Assembly: GCA_013397845.1 (NCBI GenBank)
Contig: VZTG01008989.1
Location: 414,687-478,686 of the forward strand
From: Melanocharis versteri
Lineage: Eukaryota; Chordata; Aves; Passeriformes; Melanocharitidae
DNA: 64,000 bases
Direction of reading: 5' to 3'
The translations under genes were made by a program, and so were the position numbers. Positions 11,784 through 23,792 of this stretch are shown here, piece after piece. Positions within the stretch are counted from its first letter, which is position 1; every line of letters starts with the position of its first letter. The notes beneath the pieces are model-generated. The model was not told where the DNA came from. It did no database searches and worked only from the letters and a program-made list of their open reading frames with translations.

Positions 11784-14150
11784 AATAAAAATGGATAAAA
11801 ACGGGAATGTCTCATCTTTATTTTCCCCTTCCTTTATTCAATCTTAAACTTTGCAAAGGATAGTTTAATTTGTGTTTGGGAACTTGTCCACATCACTGAA
11901 TTTTCCTGGGAAGATTTCATTCAAGATTAAAGAATCTGTGCCAGCACTGTGACTTTAGAAAGAATAGTTCTGTCTCTATTAGCCAACTTGACTTTGATTG
12001 TGAGGCAGCAAGAGGCAGAATTCTCCTTGGTTTAGGAACAGTGGCGTCTCCATTACAGCCATCTCTCATATCCCAAAGATTATTGTGAATGAATCAGGTG
12101 CATTCATTTCACTCCTCATCATCATCCCCAAGCCTGCCCTCCTGAGAGTATCTACATGTACATATTGGTATTTATGAGCTGTTAAAGAAATACATGAAGA
12201 TAAAGGACTCAGGAAAGTTTTGATGCCTGCAGATGACATAAACCTACTCCACTTTTAAAATTGGTGGGCTTTGCCACCATTTTTTATGCGGTTCATGAGA
12301 ATTTCCACCCTCCTCCTCACCTTCTAATCTGAAGCCTGGATGACTGTTTATATGACAAAGCTTGCTTCTGCCGCGGTCATCTGAAAAATGGCATTTTGGC
12401 ATTTTTCTGCTCTGGTATAATGAAAGAAGTGCCACAGATAAATTAGCTTTAAACCAGACCACCAGATACTATGGGTGCTGACTTCTAACACTTTAATTAG
12501 CAGCTCACTTTAAGAGACACTTGAAATTTCTGTTCCTGGTGACTACTTTAGGTACTGTCAGCCACTTTTTTCCCATCATCATGAGCTGCTTATCTGCTTC
12601 TGGTATTATCATAAATCGTAGCTAAATATTCCTCTTCCTCCTTGCCTTTTCTTCTCCTTATTTACCTCTAACTTGTGCCTCCTCAAAATTTACTACCCAT
12701 TTCCTCTCATCTTACCCACCTTCTATTTCCAGCAAGACTATAAGTTTTGTAGTGCTAAAAGACAGGCTACTAATTCAGCATTCCTTGCATGCCTAAGTGA
12801 TTTGCACATTAGCAGACATAGAAGAGAGCTTTAGAAGAAATGCAAGACCATGGAAGACAGTTAGTGTTTTGCTGTTGATTTCAATATGGTCAAAATTAGT
12901 GCTGTTTATCCAAAACATATTCACTTCCCTTATTTTTTTAAGTGGTATCTCTTCTTAAGGATGGATAATCTTAGATTAACTGTGTTGGTCTCTGAAGGTT
13001 CTTTTTATCATGATACACTGAAAAGTGCATAAGATACGTCCCCCTCTCTCTTCCTTTCAGATTTTCCTTTTCTGGCTTCACATGTTAGTTTTTCAGCACA
13101 ATATATTCAAATCTTCTACTACGACTATACTATTTTATTGCTTTTCCTTGAATAGTTCCGTTCCCACTGCAAAAGATGTCAGGGGTCTTTTTGACTGTTA
13201 TTTTTTATGACTTTGAACACAAATGAAGTCTGGGGGTTCAAGGGTGGAGCAAATGTACCTTTGTTCCAAAACCTACATGCAAGATATTACTCTTCATGTA
13301 CAGCCTAGGCCTTCCAGTTTTAAATACAGGCTCTGCATTACACAGCATCATTTGTTTGATGAATTCAGCATGTACCTGTCTGTAAAATCTGTTCCTTGAC
13401 ATTTATACACAAAAAATGAGAGAATTAACAGAAAGGCAGTACCTACATAAAATGACAGTGGAAAGATCATCTGGTGGGTAAGGACAGGGCATATTCTTTT
13501 CCATCTTTCCTCTCTAATTTCTATGGTGGTTTGTATTAGTCAGAAGCCATCTCTTTAAATACATCAATTACAGGAAACTGTGGGTAGAGGTGATGTGAAC
13601 ATAGGTCCCAGTGGTTCACATTGCAGAGACAAATGTATACATGCCCAGTGTTACATCATAAGGTTTTTTAAATCAGGTTAAATTCTTTTCCTCCTCTTCT
13701 GCATTTTTTATTTTCTGATCTTTGACATGACTTGACCTACACTGCACGGTCTGTGCGTGGCTTTTTTTATTCCTGGCTCACAGCCACCTTTGTTTTGTCC
13801 CAAGGTAGCATTGAAACAGAAATGATGAGATAAGCAGGGCTAAGAAACACCTTGCTTCCTCCCAATACCCCTGTGTCATAATAGAAACAATTGCAGTACC
13901 CTCAGGACATTTGGCTAGGCTGTTACTAAGAGAAGATTTTATAATATGGACTACCATGTCCTATTGCAATATTTTCCCTGGAGAAACTTTAGACCACTTC
14001 CTATGTTTAAGCACATTTTTATGAAAGAGGAAGATTGAGATATGAAGTCCAAGGCTGAAGAACAAATGAGCTGAAGTAGCAAGAGCAAGATAGGAACAGT
14101 GAGAATAGACCACATATTTCCTAACACAGCAGGAACAGTTCTAATGCATA
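11784..14150. other. Unique non-coding DNA
   Basis: No gene or clear repeat. The longest frame is about 72 codons (12244-12462, minus) and is unrecognised. A pyrimidine-rich stretch lies at 12631-12730. Confidence 0.55.
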
Positions 14151-14186
14151 GCTTCAGAACTGGTTTAAGCTTCAGAACTGGTTTAA
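14151..14186. repeat. Perfect 18-bp tandem duplication
   Basis: The 18-mer 'gcttcagaactggtttaa' occurs twice head to tail (14151-14168 and 14169-14186) with no mismatch. Lack of divergence suggests a recent slippage or repair event. Confidence 0.95.
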
Positions 14187-16612
14187 TTACGTTGGTGGTG
14201 TTGGTTTAAACTGCTCCCTGTTATGGATGTGCATCTCTCTGACTCTTGTCATAATCTTATACGTTTAGGTTCAATATTAAAAACTGAGAAGTGTACATTT
14301 GTATCTCAATATCCATTCCATGTAGTCACAGCTTAATAGCTATTCTAATAAATATAGCATATATTAATTGTTTTGATACTTTTAGAGACAATTAGTGTTT
14401 AAAAAGCAAATAAAGAATGGTGTTTGCAATCTGTCTTGGATTTTCATCAGTAAACCACTTCTCTTCATTCACATCTCTTGCACATTAAAAAATAAGTCCT
14501 TAAGTGCTTTTTGTCACTGAGGAATGTGACCAGAATACTCCACTTCAACAGCATCCAAATGATTGTGGAATCAAAAGGCTTTTATTTCAGAACAACATTT
14601 CTAATGGAAATTATTCCAGAATAAGTTATTGCGCAGTATCTATTTGATTCACTTTTGTCATACAAACTCTAGACTTATTTAGTTAAATCAGTATTCAGAT
14701 TTCATGTAGGCCAACTCCCAGACTTCTATTCTCGAAATGTAATTTACTCTGAAAAAAAAACAATTAAAAAATGGACTGACTAGACTAGATTAGTCAGGAG
14801 ATTTTAGTCTTTGTATTTTTCACCTTTAATTTGTTTAGCAGATTGCCTATTTGTAATCAAGACATCAATTGGCCAGTTCTGAAAATATTTTTTATTTAAG
14901 AGTAAATACAAAAGCATTTAGCAGAAATTTATAGATACCCTTTTTCATGCTTGGTAATCAGTTCTGCTTTTGCCTGGCTGATTCAGGAATCCTATGGGAC
15001 AACCTTCTTTACAAAACATGGTCTGTGACTTGTCTTCCTTAGCGACTGTGTTAGCTCCAGAGGTGTGCCTAGGAGAATAAACAACTCAGCTTTTCCAGTC
15101 CTCCAAATCCAATGTACTCTGTGCTTTGGGCAAATGGTCACGCAGGCGTTTATTTTATTAGAACTTGTTTATCTATTATTAACTGTTAGCTATAGATGAG
15201 CACAGGACTGTGGTTTTGGTCTGTTGCTTTGTTGTTTTTTAATATAAACAGGCTTTTGAACATCATGCTTCACCTTCCATGGGCTGGGGATACAGAGAAA
15301 AATTAAACAAACTGAAAAATCAAAACAAAGAAACCACACCAATGAACAAATAAATAATGAAATGCATGATGTTTTCTGTATGAAACTAGCTGCAGACAAG
15401 TTCATTAATTAAATCATTCAACATGAAATTTAATGGATAGTAAAAATTAGGCTAGTGGTAGTTTCTCACATTATTTTTCTTCTTTTCCTTTTAGTATTTA
15501 AGTATTCTCAGGCTCTCTTTCTTTAAGACTAGTGGTTTTTTTGAATATAACATTCCAAATGACATGAAGTTAACTTGGATAACAAGCCTGGATCAGCCCA
15601 TGATCCAGATATCCCTCCTAAATCTGACTCTAAGGAGAATAAAGACATCTGCTGGGCCTTCATCTACCAGAGCACAAAACCAGGTATTTAATAGGGTCCA
15701 GAATGCCAAGCATGATACTGGAGCAAAGTTTATGCCAAATGAAGAATTACTGTCTCTCAGGTATCTCCATAGTACTTGCCACTGAGAGTTAAATACCAGT
15801 GGCAACAGCAACCTATCCTGGAGGCTGGCTCAGAAGCAGTGGGTGTGTAAGATTTCCACATCACTTGCCAACCAAAACATGAAGGAAAAAATGTCCACTT
15901 GTATGGTAAGAGAAGGGGAGAATCTAAACCAGCCTGGAAAAAAAAGGAACAGAAAATAACATTAATCTGGATGAACTGGGCATTGCTACAGGCAAGCTGT
16001 GCTTACCAGATGGTTGAATCGCTGAAGGCAGTGGGAATCTTGGATTCAGTGGGCAGATAATTCAGGTTGAAAGCTGTAGGTTTTTTATACCTTATCCCTA
16101 AGAATATATCCCTAAACCAATAGTAGCTATTGATGTTTGGAGGTATTTGATACATGCAAGGGGTACTGTTTTGTGAGAGAACATCATTTTACGTGCAGAC
16201 CATTGAGAAGCAAGAATCCCCAAAATTTTGAAAGGAAAAAAAGATGAGCTTTTCAGATCAATTATGCAAACACAAAAGGGCTAGACTCTTCAGAAGGGTT
16301 TCACATAAGGATACAATTCTTCAGATGAATACTCAATCTTGTACTCTCATCTTTGGGGGAGTTTTGACAGCCATCTTTCCTCATTTTCTCTGGGATCTGA
16401 TATTTGCTCTAGCGTGGAAGAAGTCAGAAATTCTGGAGGAGTTATTGCTGGACCTCAGATGTCCATGAAGATAGACACCAGCTGCTGGGCTTCAATGGCT
16501 AGTGCCTGAGGAACACATTTTCCCCTTGTGTCTCTGTCCCTCTAGGGGATTCTCTCAGTGTTTCTGCACTCCTCTTGAGCCTCTGTGCAGCCTCTCAGGG
16601 GAGTCTTTGCAG
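14187..16612. other. Unique non-coding DNA
   Basis: No gene recognised. A 73-codon + frame (15564-15785) and a 72-codon minus frame (15593-15811) overlap and match nothing known. AT-rich segments occur around 14330-14420 and 14660-14960. Confidence 0.55.
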
Positions 16613-16647
16613 CACACACACACACATACACACACACACACACACAG
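16613..16647. repeat. (CA)n microsatellite
   Basis: About 17 CA units with one interruption ('cacata'). A standard dinucleotide microsatellite, likely polymorphic. Confidence 0.97.
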
Positions 16648-17608
16648 ATAATATACCAGGGATAGGTCAGCATCACCTTGGCCAGACTCATAGTCTGTGC
16701 AGGGAGAGGCTTAAACACACCCTCCAGCACACACAGGATCTTGCAGGCCTGAGCATGCTAATCAGGTTACTGTGCCAGTAGGGGTGCTTGGCAAGCTCTC
16801 TGCAGCCTGTCTGCAAGAAGAAGGGAGAACACCATGATAAAAGGAGCTCTTAATTTCTTTGCTAACATTACCACTTCTTGTCCTGCTACCAGGCCAGTTC
16901 CTCAGTGCCCACGGGGACTGAATTCAAATGCCTGTGGACAGATGTTTCAGTGTCCAGCTGGGTATGAGTTCAGTGGACTTGTAGGAACTTCCCCCATTAT
17001 GAAATGGATCCCTTCAGGCAGGAGCTTTGAACATTGTCTGCTCTTCTTTCAAAGGGTCACTGCACGGTGACGCTGTTGTGAAGTCTCTTTAGCCACCTCC
17101 AACCTGCAGAGAAGAAAGTTGTTCTTTGAATCTTCCTCAGAGTCTCCCTGTAGCTAGTGATATTAATGTAATTTAGGGAATCAGGTTCAGTTATGTATCT
17201 TTTGTAACAATGTGTGGAAAGAGGGAACCCATGCTAAAACATTTCCAATTTTTAGCGGTTTTATGTTTGAATTATTAGTGCAGAGGTTTAAGAAAGAGCA
17301 GTTAGCCTGTCAGTTCGATTTGTGCCCTTATGCCTTCTGAGCCCTTAGACCCTTTCCTTTACTTTGTCTGTATTTTTCTTCTTAATGATTTCTTCATGTT
17401 GTTGTTATTGTTACGTTGGCTCAAAGGTAATTTTTCCTGGCAACACAACCTTTTATTTGAGGGCTTATACTATTGTTGTCTTTTGAAAGGATTTTCCATT
17501 CTGCCTGGTAATTCTGATCTCTTTCAATTTTTTTTTTTTTTGTTTCATCAAGCAAAGATCATTCTATTGTGGCTAACTTTCCAGACTGTTATACTGAAAA
17601 AGAAATTC
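16648..17608. other. Unique non-coding DNA
   Basis: No gene supported. A 78-codon + frame (16834-17070) encodes four cysteines but shows no recognisable cysteine-rich domain spacing. A poly(T) run lies near 17529. Confidence 0.5.
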
Positions 17609-17743
17609 TTATATATATATATACATATATGTATACGTATGTATGTATAAACACATCTATATATGTGTGTATGTATACCATACATATATAAGATACACAT
17701 ACAGATATGTATGCAAAACTTATACATGTAACATATATATGTA
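17609..17743. repeat. AT-rich (TA)n/(TATG)n/(CATA)n block
   Basis: About 135 bp of alternating pyrimidine-purine sequence. It starts with (TA)n, passes through GTAT, TATG and CATA words, and ends in a second short (TA)n. It is a degenerate compound microsatellite and can form hairpins. Confidence 0.92.
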
Positions 17744-19100
17744 AGCCACAGAAAACCGGGTTAGGGGAGTATCAAGGGAAAGGTGACCTGCAGCTGATTT
17801 TGTACAGGCCATAAAAATCACTGCCTCAGGTCCATTATTCCACAGCTGTATTGACAGCATGGCTGTAAATACCCTGTGCCTTGTTTCAGCCAGGGGCTAG
17901 CAAAGAACAGCTGTGTACATCTCCTAAACCAGAACAGTTCATTTTCCCTGAAAAAGTCACTTTGTTGAAACAGCTCAGGGGAAGAGCAAGATGTAGCAGT
18001 AACCTCCAGCTGGGAATATGTGGCATGGGAAGTGCTGAAGGAGAAGGGGAGTGAGTGGAGTGAACTGACAGCTGTGAGTGGGATAAGTTGACCCATGTAG
18101 TTATACAGATGTAGGCAGATGTGGAAGGATGCCCATCACCAAATTATCCTATCTGTAGTAGTGGGCAGAGAAGAGACATGGGATGACTAGAGGCCACAGC
18201 AAAAGTGTGAGACAAAGCTCACTCTTCATCCCATTCCATGGGAAATGGGTCAGCGCTAACGTTTTGAAGCCCTAGAAAAGATTACAATTACAGTACTTTA
18301 ATAAGAGCTTTGATTTTCCCTGAAGTCTGAGCCACCCGGCTCCCATTGAAAATTCTAGCCAAGACTGAATGGATTTTTTTTGCCAGACTGAGCCCTCAGA
18401 CACTGCAATGACAGTTGGAAGAAATCCTAATAACATTGGGGTAGGGCAGAGGAGGAGAATGTGTTTTTATTTTAGAAATCACTACTTAGTACCTCTTTGA
18501 AAAAATGAACAATATCTACACTACTCACCCAAACCAACATAAATCTAATCAATGATTCATGCTCATCCACCTTGTACTCAATCATGGGTGGCTTTTCTAC
18601 TCTCAAAAGGCAGAAATGTATTTATGAGGATAGCTTTCAAATGCTGGTAGATCTTTTACCTCTCACTTTCTGAGTCACTTTAGAAATACTTGAATGCTGT
18701 TGTAAGTAGAGTTATAAGAATAATATGCCTCATTTATACACTGACTTAGCTTGAAGCATTAAACATCCTAATAAAGTCTTTATGACTTCTCATATATTAG
18801 CTTATTCAGAAGTGGAAAAATCAGGGCCTAAAAGTAAGGGAAGGCATAACTTGTGTTCCTCCACTTTCGATGTCTCTGTAACTGCTTTCTTTCATAGGTT
18901 AGTTATGAAAAGAACCCCAGAATACATTCATGACTGCTGACGGAAAGCAGTTCTGGTGACATAAATGAGTCTATAGGATGTACAGAATGGAATTATCATG
19001 AGTACAATGGGTTTTATGGTAGATTTGAAGGCAGAAGCTATGACTCCACACTTGACTAGCTCTTCAAAGCTTCCCTGATGCACTGGAGAAAAGCACATCA
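17744..19100. other. Unique non-coding DNA
   Basis: No gene recognised. The longest frame is 92 codons on the minus strand (17818-18096) with no family resemblance. Confidence 0.55.
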
Positions 19101-19215
19101 GGTTCAGGTTACCTGGGATTTATTCCTGTCTAGGCTACTGAATTTTCATTTTGTACTATTGCATCTTGGTGTACATTGGTTTCCCACATTGTAAAAAGGG
19201 TAAAGATATGTGTCT
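19101..19215 (+). mobile_element. MIR-like ancient SINE remnant
   Basis: The order of 'ctgggatttattcctgtct', 'ggctactgaattt', then 'ggtttcccacattgtaaaa' and 'agggtaaagatat' follows the core and 3' part of MIR-type amniote SINEs (consensus-like 'ggttcaattcctggctctg', then 'agtttccccatctgtaaaa' and 'tggggataa'). The middle is badly decayed. The call rests on remembered family sequence and not on an alignment. Confidence 0.5.
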
Positions 19216-20624
19216 CTCTTTTTAAAGCCACTCAGGATGCATTGCTGGAAAGCATCCTTTAAGAATGAGGCATTATTTCTGAGTTCCAGTCATGTGATGG
19301 TAATTGCCGGCCTAGGATTACAGATCCTTTACTGGGTATTTAAATATCATAAAAGCCTGAACTGGTCCTGACTGCTCCTGCCCTTATCTGCAAATAGATT
19401 CTGACTGTATTTGCAAGGATTAATATTGCCTGTGAGGGATTGGGCCCACTGTCAGCAAGGCCAGACACAACCCACAAAATAGCTGATTATTAGACATCTG
19501 TATGCTGACTTGCTGTCTTGTGATATATTAGTAGAAGCTGGTGTTTAAGGGAGGGGTGCAATGTAAAAACAATATTTAGCCAGCATTTCTGATGTTGCCC
19601 TGTATATCCCACAGAGCCAACACTAAAAATTTCATCACAGGTCATAGCTTTTTTTGTATTTCTTATAGCGTTCAGGCATTCAGTTCTGCAATTGCAGTTA
19701 AATTGTTGCTGTCAGCCTTCAAAACCAGTGAGCTCATTTGCCTTATTGCTTGCAAATAAAATCTTATAAATATGAATTTAAAAGATCAGAAGCTGGGAAT
19801 ATTGATCCTATCCCACTGCCTAGATTGTTCCATCTGGACTTAGAAAAGCTTGGAATGATTCAAAGGAGTCCCAAGTAGTTTGTGTGATTCCAAGCCCTTT
19901 ACTCAAGTTTCAGAGATATTGAAGCACCTAACACCCACTGGAATCAAGCAAAGAATGAGATGTCTGATCCAGTTTGAAATTCTGGGCTTTGTTTCTGTGG
20001 TGCAATTCCTCTTCCGCAAAGTGAGGATTTCCGATCATTCATGTTTCACATAGTTTGGGAAGAGTTGAGGTATGAAGCCTAGTTGTGCAGGAATCCTCTG
20101 GGAATAGAAATTAGATGCAATGAGTAGAAATCCAAAAGTTACTAAATTAATTGGCAAAAATGTGTTCACCAGTATATACTTGTAAATTAGAAGGTCGCTG
20201 TCAGTATATGCTGGTAAATGTGAGGCTCATTGTCTCCAGGATGAGGAGCATTCGCATGAGGAGACAAAGATTCCATGTTCCTCAAGCACAACTTTTTTCT
20301 GCAAGTGCTTCTGCACGTGAGGGAGTGGGAGATGCCCCAGGACTTGTGTTGTTGGGGGACAAGCCAGGGTCAATCTGATCCACATTTTGGCCAGATATGG
20401 CCCACAAGCATTCTCTCCCCTGACATTTTCATGTGTTTTTCCTTACCAGTTGTATATTAAATATCAACCCTCTTTTTGCTGTTCTCATTTTATGGGAAGT
20501 GAAAGATATGGCTTCCCTCCATTTTTGATTCCACAAAACTGTAACCAAAACCGAGGACAAGTACGTCTTCCGCTGTAGTATGATGTATTGTGTATCATAT
20601 AATTACCTTTTGGGTTTTGCTAGC
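19216..20624. other. Unique non-coding DNA
   Basis: No gene recognised. Mixed-composition sequence with no strong repeat. Overlapping frames at 20151-20578 (61 to 75 codons) match nothing known. Confidence 0.55.
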
Positions 20625-20690
20625 TAGCAAAATAATAATAATACTTAGCACTGACATAGCAATTACCTCTCAGAGCTCTTTGTAACCATT
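20625..20690. mobile_element. Ancient MIR/LINE-like remnant
   Basis: An AATAATAATAC tract, then 'ttagcactgacatagcaat' and 'ctcagagctctttgtaa', resembles the widespread amniote repeat segment with an AATAATAAT start, 'tagcacttatatagcgc' and 'tctcaaagcgctttacaaa'. It is strongly decayed and short, so family and orientation are uncertain. Confidence 0.4.
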
Positions 20691-20697
20691 GCCTAGT

Positions 20698-20750
20698 TTC
20701 GTGGTTCCCAAACTGTAGTGCATGCCCTGGGAGTGGTCTGCAGAAAGCTG
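20698..20750. mobile_element. Possible hAT (Charlie-like) DNA transposon end
   Basis: The segment 'gtggttcccaaactgtagt' then 'gggagtggtctgcagaaag' resembles terminal sequences of hAT-Charlie elements, which typically read 'cagtggttctcaaactgtgg' then '(g)gtggtccgcaga'. I did not find a matching inverted end or an 8-bp target duplication nearby. The call is tentative. Confidence 0.35.
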
Positions 20751-23700
20751 TTGCCTCACCCTGGTGAACTCCCGTGTTTACCACCAGCGCACTGCTCAAA
20801 AGACAGCCACAAATCTGCTCAATTCGGTGATGTAGAGCAGCAGAAATTGCATGAAGTTGGTAACTTGACACCTGGACCTGGAACGGTTTGTGCTTATACA
20901 CAGTGTAAAGGCAAATTGGTTCTCACGGGAACAAGTGTTCCAGTGGCTTCAGGGATGTTGTGTGACCAGCAGAGTGAGGAGAAATGGTCTCTAAAACAGC
21001 ATGCTGGAGGGCTTTCACTGTTGATTCTGTCTTCAGAAGAAACTGGGATAAAAAAAGATAAGTCTAGAAAAGTAATTTCATGCAAATGCAACCTTTTTTG
21101 CATGAGATTGCCAGTAATCAATTTTTAAAGGCCTTACAGCTGTAAAAAGAACTATTTAGATTTCTGCATATCCATCCAAAAGACAGACTCCAAACTGGGC
21201 CTTCCTAACAGCAGTCTATACAAACAACCAGAACACAGTTGCTCACAGACACCCCACCGAAACATCAGTATTTTATCTAGGAGGAAGAGCTTCAACAACC
21301 TGGGATAAAGGCTCTCTACTAGCACATTGTAAACCTTAGCTAAAAAAAAAATCTCTGTTCTTGATCGCAGAACACAGAGAGATGAACCTGAGTCTCCTTA
21401 ACTGCAGCTATATAAAGAAGGAAGGGAGAGCACAGCTGTTATGCTCCTCAGTTGTCCTGCAGCTTGTATCTTTGGCTTTCACTAAGTGTGCCCAGAAGCA
21501 AAACTATTTTGGATCCAGAGGAAATAAACAACATATGGGGATAATATTTTTCTTCTGATCTTCCCAGATAGCTAAAAAGCCCCAAAGAAACAAAGAAAAA
21601 CATTATCCCCAAATATGTTTAATTTTTTTATTTTGCTGCACCGAAGTTCTGTAGATCATACAACAACATCTAGGTAGCAAAAGCCATCATTTAGGGTTGG
21701 TGACATTTTGATTTCCATCAAATGTGCTTTCCCTCTTCAGAAGGAACACACAAGGTTGATCAAACAGGCGTAGGCAAGGATGGTCTTAAGCTATGAACCT
21801 TGATTATCTGTGCTGAGAAATTGGTCAAACAGTTCCTGGGATGTAACTAGTCATGATCAGGAGCACACGCAGGCCAGCAACCATTAGCATACTCAGGTTG
21901 GATGTGGCCAGCCTGTTTGGGAATGTATAGGAGTGTCTAGTCTAACCTACTTGCTCTCAGGGCCAAAGAATGGACCCGAGCTGTTTTTAAATTTCTAATA
22001 CACATGTAACCACAAAGGTTTTGCGAGTCCAAGGGAGAGGAGGATCCTCAAATCTCTGTCATCTAGATGTGTCAAAATATTTCAAACCAGGCTGCGTCAA
22101 ACCAGGCGAGGCTTTGGACAAAAAGGCTGAGTTGTGCCCCCAAATTCTGTAAGCACAAAGCTAATCAAGAAATTGAAACCAGTAGAGTAAAAAAAAGTAC
22201 GAAAATTAAAACTTCAGCTCTGAATTCCAACACATCTTAAGAAGGCATGTACTCAGGAAAACTGTTATGCATGTGTCCTTGAAATTCATTCTTTTCCGCA
22301 TGGTTCTTGATGGTTTTCAGCAACTGAGTGCTGCACGGTACAGGTACCCAGGGATTTAAAAAAAAAATGGTGTCAAATTAGTATTCCAGAGAAAGAAATC
22401 CCAAACTTCTTCTAGTTTTGAAGAATGCAAAATCTTTGCAGAGTTTTATCTTTTTGTGGCATTTCACTGAGGGCCCTGTGAAACTTGGTCATCTTTTCGT
22501 AGTCCTGAATATTTTCTGCAGGCATCTGCTCTCAAATTAAAGCTCTGAGATGTAACCTCTCAGAGCTTTGCCATGTAACAGGCACATTTCCCTTGGAACG
22601 TATGAACATACATATTTGCACTGTTCCTGTGCTAAAATATATTGCTTTACCTCGAAATATGAAGTAATCTTTCAGTAGTCTTGTTTTATATCTTCAACTT
22701 GAAAAGAATATTGCAACATTAAACTGCAAAATTAAGCTGGAATTCTCAAGAGAAAAAAGCTGTTTTGTGAGGTTATTAATCCTTCCTGTTTCCACTCTGT
22801 CCAAAAATACCACAATTTCAGTTTTGGTCACGGCATTTCAGCACTTCTCTCTTAGCCAAATTCTCAAAGTACTCAAATGCAAGTAAAAGAAATAATCATG
22901 GGTGATCTCAAACTTGCATTCTCCTTTCCCCTCTGCCTCTGCTTCAGCTTTTTATACTGAAACTACCCCTCTCCCATCCCCTTTTTCTTTGACAAAAGAA
23001 TAATTTTTTAGTGCAAATTAAATTTGGTCCAGTAGTTCTAAAGTTTTTTATTTTGAGGAGAGAAGATATTGAAAAATGTAATTATTTTAATGAAATAATA
23101 TAAATCCTGTCTTGCACAAAAGAGCATTCTGAAAACCAAAAATTTAACAGAAATATTTTGATAGCTAGTATTTAAGTACATTCCAGACAATGTGCATTTA
23201 TATGAGCAGCTCAAATCAGAAATACCTTCCAATGTATTCCTACAGTAGAAAGTCAATCAGTAGAGACATTTTCAGAAATCATTTTTAACAGATGTGAGAT
23301 TGTAGTGGCCAAGAGCCATAGACAGGCATGAAGAATGGTGTAAATGCAAGGCCAGGATGTGCAGCTGGATGATGCTTTTTCTCTTGAGATGGACTTTAGC
23401 TTGTAGCAATTAAAAACCTTCCAACTTTAAACTATCTAATTAAAGTCTTTCAGCCTTGCAGTCTGGTACTTTTAAATGGTGTTATTAGGGGATCAGCAGC
23501 TTCCAGGAATGCACTTTACAATACCACGCTGACAAATTTGCTCTAGCTGTCTAGTGCTCTTGGTAGGTGCAAAATGACTTTTTGTAAAATCTGTTAATTG
23601 TTTGCTCTAGTTTAGAAAAAATCTTTCAGAAATAAAAAGGGTGACATACAGCTAAAGGCAAATGTTTTCTTTTCTCATAAGGCAAAACTTTGTCTTATTT

Positions 23701-23751
23701 TATTTTCATTTATGAGAAGGGCATATTGGATACCTGCTGCTGTAAAAACAG
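20751..23751. other. Unique non-coding DNA
   Basis: No gene supported. A 136-codon + frame runs 20718-21128; it begins inside the hAT-like remnant and matches no family. A weak stretch at 21932-21985 resembles a reversed CR1 but is too decayed to call. A block near 23430-23570 is mixed-composition sequence of unknown role. Confidence 0.5.
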
Positions 23752-23792
23752 AAAGGAGAGGAGAGGAGAGGAGAGGAGAGGAGAGGAGAGAG
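23752..23792. repeat. (GGAGA)n pentanucleotide microsatellite
   Basis: About eight near-perfect GGAGA units on the + strand form a pure purine tract, a potential triplex-forming sequence. The same unit occurs on the opposite strand near 61966. Confidence 0.96.

Noticed and set aside
11554..11784. Pro/Lys/Asn-rich 76-codon frame
   Set aside because: Explained by the G-poor C/A tract, which lacks the bases needed for some stop codons.
16834..17070. 78-codon + frame with four cysteines, considered as an EGF-like or TNFR-like exon
   Set aside because: Cysteine spacing fits no domain I know, no convincing splice sites frame it, and frames this length are expected by chance.
21932..21985. 'gtctagtctaacctacttgc', considered as a minus-strand CR1
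   Set aside because: Only about 20 bases resemble reversed CR1 and the neighbouring 3' terminal units are missing.
23752..23792. Regular short repeats considered as a CRISPR-like array
   Set aside because: It is a plain pentanucleotide microsatellite without spacers in a vertebrate-type genome.
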